Of a stretch of 21,841 bases of DNA, positions 9,450 to 18,800 are shown one piece after another. This DNA comes from Saccoglossus kowalevskii. Taxonomy: Eukaryota > Hemichordata > Enteropneusta > Harrimaniidae. The DNA is taken from contig NW_003156245.1 of assembly GCF_000003605.2 (NCBI RefSeq), forward strand, positions 188,503 to 210,343, written 5' to 3'. The position numbers were made by a program, and so were the translations under genes. Within the stretch, counting starts at the first letter, position 1, and every line of letters starts with the position of its first letter. Under the pieces are notes generated by a model. The model saw only the letters and a program-made list of their open reading frames with translations, was not told the DNA's origin and did not search any database.

Positions 9450-12420
9450 ATGTTATCTTTAAATGTCAGGGCCTGTTCCACTAGTGAAAAAAGGAGAGAT
9501 GTGTTCCGCTGGTTAAAAAAATAAAGAATGTTCCATTTTTTGCTTACAGGATAGTCATTGTCGTGTTGGAGAGGAAACAAAATGGGAATTAGAATGGGGA
9601 GGAAAATGCCACTTTAGTGCATATAAAGGGGATTCGCAAATATAGAGGGGATGCATGCGGTAATTTTCTTTTTCTGGATGTAACAATTCAAAATCACTGT
9701 TTTACATTGTGTAGCATTTATGGTCCTAATATTGATAACCCAACTTTTTATGAAGAAATCACAAATATTCTAGACGATTTTGGTAATGTAAGTATTATTT
9801 TATGCGGCGATTGAATGTATTTTCAGACTATAATTTAGATTCTAAAGGCTATAATACCTGTAATAATTCAAAAGCAAACACCAAAATTGAAAAAAATGTA
9901 AGAAGTTTTTGATCTGTGTGATATTTAGAGAGATATGCACCCGGATTCTTTTCGTTTCACTTGGCATAAAATAAACCCTTTGAAGCAAAGTTGTGTAGAC
10001 TATTTCCTTGTGACCCTGGACATTGCTACGTTTGTTAAACAATCCGATATATCGTATTAATATCGCTCAGATCATTGTGTAATTACTTTGTATTGTAATT
10101 TTGCTTTGCAAAAGACGGGAAGGGGGTTTTGGAAATTATATACATCAGTATTACAAGATAGTGCATAAGTAAAAGAAACAATCGAAGAAGTTGTTGGTCA
10201 GTACAAGATACAAGAAATGAATGTTTTGAACAAATGTGAGTTTACTATTAATCCTCAATTATTTTTTGATGTATTAAAACTACAAATACGAAGCATGTCC
10301 ATTGCTTATAGCTCGCACAGAAAAAGGGAACAGGACGAACAATTTAGGATACTTGAAAAAAAAAAATGAGCTGGAAAACAATTTACATGTAAATAATGCT
10401 GTTGTCTTGGAGGTGAAAAAAAAATCAATAGTAAATCTGCATAGTTTGAAAACCCGTGGGGCTATTATTCGTTCTAAAGCGCAATGGGACGAGCAGGGGG
10501 AAAGGGGTACCATATATTTTTTAAGTTTGGAAAAACGAAACTATATTGATAAAACAATAACCCATTTGAAAACAACCAGTGGTATTGATATTACTGACCT
10601 GGTTAAAATTTTAAAGGAGGAAAAGTTGTTTTACGAATCATTGTATCATTCCAAACAAGTTGTTCCCATGGATGATCTTTTCTCGGTTAATTTGCTACTG
10701 TTATCCGTAGAACACCGGGAATAGTGTAATGGGCCAATAACAGAAGCAGAAATGCTTGAATGTTAAAAAATATGGAAAAAGATAAAACGCCCGGCAGTGA
10801 TGGATTTCCCTGCGGGTTTTATAATTTTTTTTTGGAACAATATCAAACTGTTTCTGGTAAATGCTATAAATTATTCATTAGAAGTTGGTGGTAAGTTTAT
10901 TTAACAAAAAAGGGCATTATGCCTAAAAAAGGCAGAGATAAATCTTGTTAAAAAATTGGCGTCTTATAATGTTGCTAAATACTGATTACAAGTTAGCCTA
11001 GGGATGTACTGCAAAACGTATAAAAAAGGTATTACCAATATTGGTTAGTGATTCTCAGACTGGTTATGTAAAAGGCAGATTTATTGGTGAAAATACCCGT
11101 TATCTATACGACTTATTGGATTACACAGAGCATAATAAAATCCCAGGTCTTCTCCTGTTAGATTTCGAAAAAGGCATTTGATACCATAGAATGGAGTTAC
11201 ATTGGAGCAGTAGTTGATAAATTTGGTTTTGGAAACTCTTTAAAAATGGATTAAATGCTTTTATAATGATTCTATTTCCTGTGTGATAAACAGTGGTCAT
11301 GCTAGCAAACTGTTTAATATATCTCGGGATGTGAGACAAGATGATTCATACTTGCAATTGAGTTGTTAAGCCAAGCTCTCAAAACAAAGAAAGGTGGATT
11401 GAATATGCCCGATTTGTTATTTTTGTCAAAATCATTAAAAGCTAGTTAGGTAAAACGGTCGTCAGAAAAGAATGAGCACTCATGGATGATACTCTTTCAG
11501 GCAACTTTTGGTTATTCCAAAATTTGTGAGTCTGATAACAAATTTGTTGAGAGATGTAAAAAAAGAATTCAAAACTATTTTTGACGTGAAATCTTAGACA
11601 TTTGGCAAAATTGCATTAAACAAGTAGACACAGAGCCAAATATACAAGGCCAAAACTTATGGCTAAATTCAAATATTAAAATTAAGTACGAGTATGTGGA
11701 TAAGAGAAGTTGGCAGAGAAAAAATATTATGATTTAATTACTAAATGAGGACGGCTTTTTCTATGAATATAGCGAGTTGCAAATTTCTTTAATAATAATT
11801 TTCAAGATAAGTCTAAATCACATAAATTCTCGTACAAATGCCTAATGACAAATCAGGATCAACCATTAAAAGTACACACAAAATGGGAAGAAAGGCTAGA
11901 AATTCAAATTCCAGCCCAAGACTGGAAATTGGTCTATAACTTATATAATCATTGTACTATTGATACGAGACTACGTGCTTTTCAGTTTAGGTATTTGCAC
12001 AAAATCATTTTTCCCAACAACACTTTATGTTTATGGCAAGTAGTAGACTGTTCTTTAATGTACTTTTTGCAATGCAGACACAGAAAAAGTTGAACATCTT
12101 TTCATCACTGGGGTAAATGTTTGCGATTATGGAAAAGCTGAACAAACAAAAATGTACTATTATCAGATAGAGATATAAGTTTTGATCTTTATGTTATAAA
12201 GGATTGTCTACTTTTAAATCATTTTACTTTGATGTGCAAACAGCATATTTATTCTGCTCGGCGTAAAAAATGTGAACCAGACGTGATTAGCCTAAAATAC
12301 CAGATGAAAAATGCTTATTTAATAGATAAAGAAATTGCTTTTAACACAGATAGCATTGCACGATTTAACAACAAGTGAAATTGCTTTAAAGTTGATACGT
12401 TGTAAACATTGCCGTTTTGA
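9450..12420 (+). pseudogene. LINE ORF2 remnant (endonuclease / reverse transcriptase)
   Basis: This is the decayed second ORF of an L1/Tx1-like LINE. The apurinic-like endonuclease part starts MLSLNVRACSTSEKRRDV at 9450. It contains FTLCSIYGPNIDNP, a GDWN motif broken to GD-stop at 9812 (consistent with loss of one G), and the closing SDH motif at 10067-10075. The reverse transcriptase follows: DSQTGYVKGRFIGENTR near 11050, then motif A as LLLLDFEKAFD at about 11149-11180 with a one-base frameshift. Soon after RQDD (about 11340) the frame jumps to KTKKGGLNMPDL at about 11385. The YADD-containing palm segment is therefore missing. A C-terminal FCNADTEKVEHLF segment sits near 12064. The element is dead, through many stops and an internal deletion. 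Confidence 0.85.
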
Positions 12421-12571
12421 TATATATTTGTGTTTTTCCCGCCTCACGACCTGTAACCTTGTCTTTGTGTTTTGTCAGTAATCGTTTTGTGTAATGTTTA
12501 TATTTCTCTTTGTAAAAGCCTTGTACTTTTTGTTACATGAAATAGAAAACAATATTCATGATGAAATAGAA

Positions 12572-13083
12572 CATGACAATTGTCAATAATGCACGTGTGA
12601 CCTCTTCGCTATGTGAACGGGGGTCACTATCCTGTTGGAAATGGAAATTCACGAGACTTAGTGGCGATGGTATCATTTCGTTTTGCAGGATATCTCAATA
12701 TTTTCATCGGTCGTCGTCGGTACACGGACTTGCGAACCTACGTCGGTAGCCGAAATACATCCCTACACCATGATGATTCCACCACCAAATGTCATCGTAG
12801 ATTTAACACATTTCAACTCGTACTCTTCATCTGGTCTCCGACATACAAATAGTCTTCCACGGCTACGAATCATCTTAAACTTGGATTAGTCCGACATGAT
12901 AATTTGAGCCCACATCTCACGGATATGTTGTCCTGCAAATTGCAATCGCGCTGTGATGTGTCGAGCTAGTACTTTGTTTTGTTTAGCAACACAGCTAAAA
13001 TTGGCAAGCAAATCACCGGTGGTGTGAAACCGATTCGCTAAACTAGACCGGGTGAGTAGCCGGTCTTCTATTGCCGATTGAAT
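12572..13083 (-). pseudogene. Broken Tc1/mariner-family transposase
   Basis: The minus strand encodes a decayed Tc1-like transposase, a DDE enzyme that cuts and joins DNA at TA sites. From 13083 an open frame gives the end of the DNA-binding part (RLQFAGQHIREMWAQI), then SD-stop-SKF, where the D at 12891-12889 is the likely first catalytic residue. RRPDEEYELKCVKSTMTFGGG and GCISATDVGSQVRV follow, with a stop where the family has W. After a frameshift, LQNEMIPSP and FQQDSDPRSHSEE carry the second catalytic D (12631-12629). The region with the third acidic residue is absent, as is most of the N-terminus. About 170 codons remain of a usual length near 340. Confidence 0.75.
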
Positions 13084-13207
13084 CGTATGGAGCTATCAGA
13101 CATACACATACTCCTTGCGATTTTTCTCTTAGAAACTACATTTGTGTACTGTGCTTCAACTTACGGCATGACTCAATGTTTGTAAATACAAAATTATGCA
13201 TCTGATA

Positions 13208-13440
13208 CAGTGGCGGTGGTCGTTCCAAGAAAACAATGAGGGGGCAGAAACCCTTTGTGTCATCAAAATTCCCCCCTCCCGGCAAAAAAATGCAGGAAAT
13301 AGCGTCTCAGAGGATATAGATTCAGTGAGGGATGGTGAGCAGATCTTGCCCGATCCCATGCAAAATTTGTGCTGCCGCCTCTGTGATACCATGACCTTGA
13401 TGACCTGGAATAATCATGAACTACAACATAACTATTAACT
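13208..13440. mobile_element. GC-richer segment, possible end of a DNA transposon
   Basis: The segment begins CAGTGGCGGTGGTCGTTCC. CAGTGGCG is a familiar start for terminal repeats of hAT-like and some other DNA transposons. It continues with G-rich and C-rich tracts (GAGGGGGC, CCCCCCTCCC) unlike the flanks. Overlapping open frames of about 80 codons occur on both strands and show no motif. I could not find the opposite end, so the call rests on composition and one short motif. Confidence 0.2.
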
Positions 13441-15561
13441 ATAACTTGATTGTATGTAGGGTCATAATATAACGTATCACATAGTATATTCTTGCTCTAT
13501 GTACTTGACAGAGGTACATATTATATATTTGATAGTGACACTCACACAACATAAATTAAATTTATTTCGTTTTTCATTTTTATTGACGAAGTAATTGTAC
13601 ATTGCTATTCAGTCTATTAATAAATATTGTCATTTATTACTATTTATTTATATTTAAATTCTGATATTCTAACTTCAGAATTGCTCAGGTATACATGGCT
13701 TAGTTTTCAGTATACTTTGTATCGTAATAATGATTTTGATATAGGAAACTAAAATGTCCACCAATATATATCCGCTTTTTACTGCACTGCATCATATGTT
13801 TTTTTCTGAAATACATTTTCTATATAATTTGATATATTTTATATGTATTATGCTAATAGGCATAATCAATTTCATGACGTTGGAGACACAAATACTTCAA
13901 TGAACGTTTGAAACGATTATTGTCCGATGTTACATGTATCATTGATTATACACAATATAACCGATCGAAACGTGATCAAGCTATAATACAACGAAATTAA
14001 ATTATGGGTTGATATATAATTGATATTAAATGTATATAATTTAATATATCGGTAATTCATCTTATATAGCAGCCTATAAGTATTCTAGTCAGAAATATAT
14101 CTTGCTAATTCCAAGTTCCCAGTATCTAATCAATGTGATAAATATGACTTATGTATCACATCACGAAATATAAGTAAACTAATACATTTAATCTTAAAAT
14201 CTCAAAAGTAATATATCTATAACAATCCTGGTAATCCCATAAATAGTTATATGTGATGTTTAAATGTTCTTGCAGCACACATTATATTTAACCACTTCAC
14301 TAAAATGTATACTAATTTCTAATTGTGTATGCAAAATGTAACCATAGTATTTTTTAAATCCAATCCCAGATAGACATATGATCTTTAAACTTGTGACTCT
14401 GTCGTTGTTAGATACTCTATTCTATGAAATAAAAAAGACAAAACAATTTGTTACGATACATATAGATGCAGGTAAATATGCACCCGAACTCATAGAACAT
14501 GTTTTTTTTTTTGTGTAAATATTTATTTGATAAAAGAACAGTAATCAACCTGTGTGAGAATGTTCGTTTACTTAACCGCGGATATCGTGTATTACGCGAG
14601 ATCTCGCTGTCAATTGATCTCGCCACATACACATGCACGCCACATCTCTCGACTTGTGTTTTACATTTGCTCAGGCATGTTCATATCAACCAAGGTTCAG
14701 TTCCTCATGAAACTTCCACATGACGTGTCTAGCTTATCTTCGAAAGAGCTTACTTTAATGTTATAGCAAAACCAGTCCTCTTGTAATAATGTGTCAGTAT
14801 GATATCTACATATTTGGGAATGTAGTATTTAACAATGATAGTATAATTATTTAGGGGAAAAACAAGACAAACAAAAATCACAGCTTCGAAGTGGTGTCAG
14901 AACATCGCTTGCGATTCGACAAATGTGAAACTAATTTTGGAGTATTTTCATGCTTGATGATAGTCAATAGTGGACAATATATCTCAACGTCAAATTTTTC
15001 ACTGACAGACAGGTATTTTTATATTGAAATATACAGAGCTATTTAAGTTAAAAAAACAAACCATTCGATTTTTTGCATTAGACTTTCGAACCGTGCATTT
15101 CATGTATTTCGCGGGTAAAAATAACCGGCTACTACTAAGTATAAAATATATTTACCATAATAGATTGTTGGAACAAATGTTGGTGAATCAGATGTAAAAA
15201 CTGTAACGATAAATAACAACTGTTTTGGCATAGTTACGTACATTAGTAACATAATATAATGTTGTATAAATATAATGTATATATTGCATAAATAATATTA
15301 AATTGAAAATACGTATGGAAGATTATTAATATAGTGAAACTGCATTATTTAAAAATAACTGAACCCCGTTATAATTGATGAGAGTCTTGCACAACGAAAA
15401 CAAGTGTTATACTAATCACACTTTAAATACACTCATAATTACAAGAGTCTGTAAATACAAATAAATCAAGGCTAACTGTAATCGACAATATACCTTTAAT
15501 TTTAAAATACTCTGCCATACATATGTATACATATGCAAATTATGTACTTGAATTTAGAAGC
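13441..15561. other. AT-rich stretch downstream of the kringle gene
   Basis: Very AT-rich DNA with no exon that I can support on either strand. I looked on the minus strand for further phase-1 exons of the kringle gene and found none that convince. A minus-strand ATTAAA at 15500-15495, about 60 bases past the possible stop codon, could be a polyadenylation signal. The 74-codon open frame at 14499-14723 has no recognisable content. Confidence 0.35.
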
Positions 15562-15827
15562 TTACGTACCACAGTTATCGAATGGGTATCCGACATCACA
15601 GAGTTCCCAACGTGTACCAGGTTCTGTTGTGTAACACCATGTTTGTATTTCTCCATCAGGGTTTCTACAATAGTTGTGGTTACCAAGGCCAGCGCCTGGG
15701 AAGTTAGCTGGAGTCCTGGTGTGAGAGTGAGGAGTTTGGTCTGACCATTTCTGACAAGTTTTACCGTGAATGGTTGTGTTAACTGTTCCACGATAGTCAC
15801 TTGCATATTGTTCCTTAAAACATTCGT
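15562..15827 (-). CDS. Kringle gene exon 7 (kringle domain 2, possibly terminal)
   Basis: This exon encodes a second full kringle, with cysteines at model residues 201, 223, 252, 263, 275 and 284. Landmarks are ASDYRGTVNTT, TPHSHTRTPANFP, HNYCRNPDGE, WCYTTEPGTRWELCDV and a final DNC. The usual aromatic before the fifth Cys is Leu here, and the second Asp of the anionic pair is Glu. The acceptor is tttgttttag (phase 1). At its end TGTG|GTACGTAAG can be read as a donor (exon ending at 15570). Read through, it gives Gly-Thr then TAA at 15564-15562, so this may be the last exon. I could not find a following exon. Confidence 0.9.
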
Positions 15828-18800
15828 CTAAAACAAAGCGAGTATTTTTTTAGAAAGAAGAATGTATATATAATGTCTTACTGACTAAGCAACGCACCCA
15901 TTGCAGTGACTGTTTTAATAATTGTTTCTACACATTCACATTGATGCACAACAAACTCACCTGTGTCAATAACGAACATAGTTGTCGTTTCCTTTGTTGT
16001 AACGCTTTCTTCTGTTGTACCCATTGTTGTAATACTTGCTTCCGTTGTTTTGTATGTTACAATACCTGGAATATACAAAAATTCCCTATTCTTACGTCAT
16101 GATCTTTTACATCCCAGAAAATCTCTGTTTGGAAAAGTACTGGTGGGACATTCCATTTCAAATATATATTGCGTATTCTATTTTGATATAGACCATTTCA
16201 ACCTATATATTTTATGAGAGCTCAAACATTACGCTAGAAGTAAAACTATTTTGTATCAGGCACAACCCTCATTTGGTCAGGTGATCATTAAGTAAATTAA
16301 TCCCTTGGTCATTTATACTAAACTTGTGAAGAAATATGATGACTGCCCACCGAGTAGTTTAGATTGACTTGGTTTGCGCTAATATCGAATTGCCTGAAAA
16401 TATTATAACGATATTGTTTCTGCTTGTTTGCAGTGCAGTTGGTAATTCAAATGGTCAGCAATCAGCTTTGAACTGAATTACTCTTTTTCAGACAACACAG
16501 TTACATTGTACATATGATTAACGCAACCTCTTTTTGTTTGCTTAAGTGTGGTTCAAATTTTATCCAAAATAACAACCTTTGCTTTGGTTGCGTTGCATAT
16601 ATTATCGAAATTAAGAAAGAACATGCGTTGCAGCGTCCGTGGGCAGGGATGTCTAAACAAGATATTATCTTATATCGAGTCAATCGGCTCAAATTTAATA
16701 ATGGAATGAACATCATTCGGGATTTATGTAAAGATATACACAAAATACGGTTATGCAAATTATCAATGATGTGTTTTATACTAATTTGCTGTTTATCTCT
16801 GTTCCCATAAATTCTTAAGTGCCCTGTTTCCTGTGACACAACCATTCTCAGACTCGCCTTCCAAAAGGAAAAACGTGATTCCGGTATTTTTTTACGAAGC
16901 AATGTAACCAATCCCACCATGAATACAATAATCATTCATATTTATGAAAAAGTTAGATTGGGTATTTTATTCTGAAAAACCTTAACTACATCCAGAAACC
17001 GGTTTGAAAGATATACACTATATTATTTGTAGCATTGCGAATATCGTACATATTTATGTTTTACATTAAATGACTCAAATAAAATCTGAATAAAAAAACA
17101 AAACATGCATGCATCTTAATGGGCTAATTCGAGGGATATGCAATACAAATACGAGATGATCAAGAAACAAGGCATTTCATAACAGAACATGCATACTTGC
17201 CAAATAATAACAATTAATAAAAGTAATAAATACAAAAAGAAGAAAAAGGAAACAAAATTAAACAGAAATTTTTTATGCAGCATATTCAACTTTCATTCAT
17301 AAATAATGTACGGAGAAACAATGAATTATAACCTATATTACAATGTGTAGTAGTATTTATAGATCACCTACCTGGTGTACTCACGTGTTCAGTTGCTATA
17401 GTAGTGTAAACTGGGTTCTCAGCTGAAGTAGAACCTGTATCAACATATTCAACATTGCGCAAGGCAAATTGTAAATACGAATCGTAAATAATAACATATA
17501 TTTATTGATATATAATAATAATAATTTGTTTTTCATTGGCCACTAACAATGACATTGACAAGTGATTCCCCTTATTTGAAGAAGGTGTAATTAAAGGGCG
17601 GTGGTTGTAGAGAGGCGCATGTGCAAAGAACACAGATTACAACTTGTACTATTAATCAACGCGTATAAAATAATACAAGAATTCAGATTAGGCAATTCAT
17701 TGAATGAATGACTAGAACACATCAAAGACTAAACAAATTACTTCGTGACAATATTGAAACTCAGAAAGCCATGTCTATCAAGGCTAATACCGAACATGCG
17801 GAGCGTAACGAACACAAACCAATAATTTACCTAGTATTACTGTAGTTGGTTCTAGTGTAGTTCCACCTGAAATGTGTAATACATGTATTACCAGTGTAAT
17901 CAATTAAATCGGTAAACAGTTATATTTGTAAACATTGTTGTATCATATAAGGTTATTACGAAGATACCTCAAAGTATGCACGAAGACAGTACAGCGGCAA
18001 TATCGACCGACGCGCAGCCTTATTATTATACATCTTTTTCTTCCAATGTTACATCATGGGAATGCCGAAAACCAAAAAGTTTAGAACAGAATCAGCGAAC
18101 TTATTTGTGTGGAGTCCGGTCAATTCCTGGTGGCAGCCATGTTTGTTTTTATTATTAGAGGACGCTTACTCGCGTAATCATACCATATTTGGAATTCGCA
18201 TTTCCTAATATGGTAGTATGAAAATACCCCATAAAATACCGCAAAATTACGGCACGCTGTAACTTATGACATTACGGTGACAGAATGTATAATAATAATG
18301 GTTATTCCTACCACAATCATCACTCGGTGAGCCGATATCACAATATCCCCATCGCGTATCAGGATCTGTCGTATAGCACCACACACCCACGTCACCGTCA
18401 GGATTTCGACAGTAGTTGTGGTCCCCCAGACCAGTTTTTGGATAATTTTCCGGCGTTCGTGAATGGTAATGAGGTGTTTGAGCTGTCCATTTGGCACATT
18501 CGTCACCAGTTCTTGTTGTATTCACTACACCGCGGTAGTCGCTTCCATCGACCTCTTCATAACACTCAGTTATATCTTCAATAAAGGCAAGTATAATGTA
18601 TATAATATATATATAGCGTCATCCCAAATGTAAACAATAAACAATTATAAGTTCAAATGACTAACCAAATTCGTTGTCTGTGTCCCGGAGTACAAGCACT
18701 AATACCAGCACCAGTATAGCAATAACTAGTGCAATAGCAGCTACAACTATTCCGATGACTACGAAATTTGAGCATTTTTCCTGAAGCAAAAAACAAACAA

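Larger units (their letters stand above)
7947..12540 (+). mobile_element. Degraded non-LTR retrotransposon (L1/Tx1-like LINE)
   Basis: The two ORF remnants lie in the same orientation and define one old LINE. The 3' untranslated region follows about 12420 and contains CCCGCCTCACGACCTG. It is followed by a short repeated tail (ATGAAATAGAA near 12538 and again near 12561) rather than a pure poly(A). The 5' end and target-site duplication could not be identified. No part can encode an active protein. Confidence 0.75.

Noticed and set aside
14953-15055. Possible terminal exon of the kringle gene after an 'acttaaatag' acceptor
   Set aside because: It would add only about five residues before a stop, and the acceptor is weak.
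15540-15806. 88-codon minus-strand open frame across kringle 2
   Set aside because: It is a shadow in the wrong frame. The kringle, with its six cysteines, is in another frame of the same strand.
18264-18506. 80-codon minus-strand open frame and 99-codon plus-strand frame over kringle 1
   Set aside because: Both overlap the kringle exon in other frames and show no motif.
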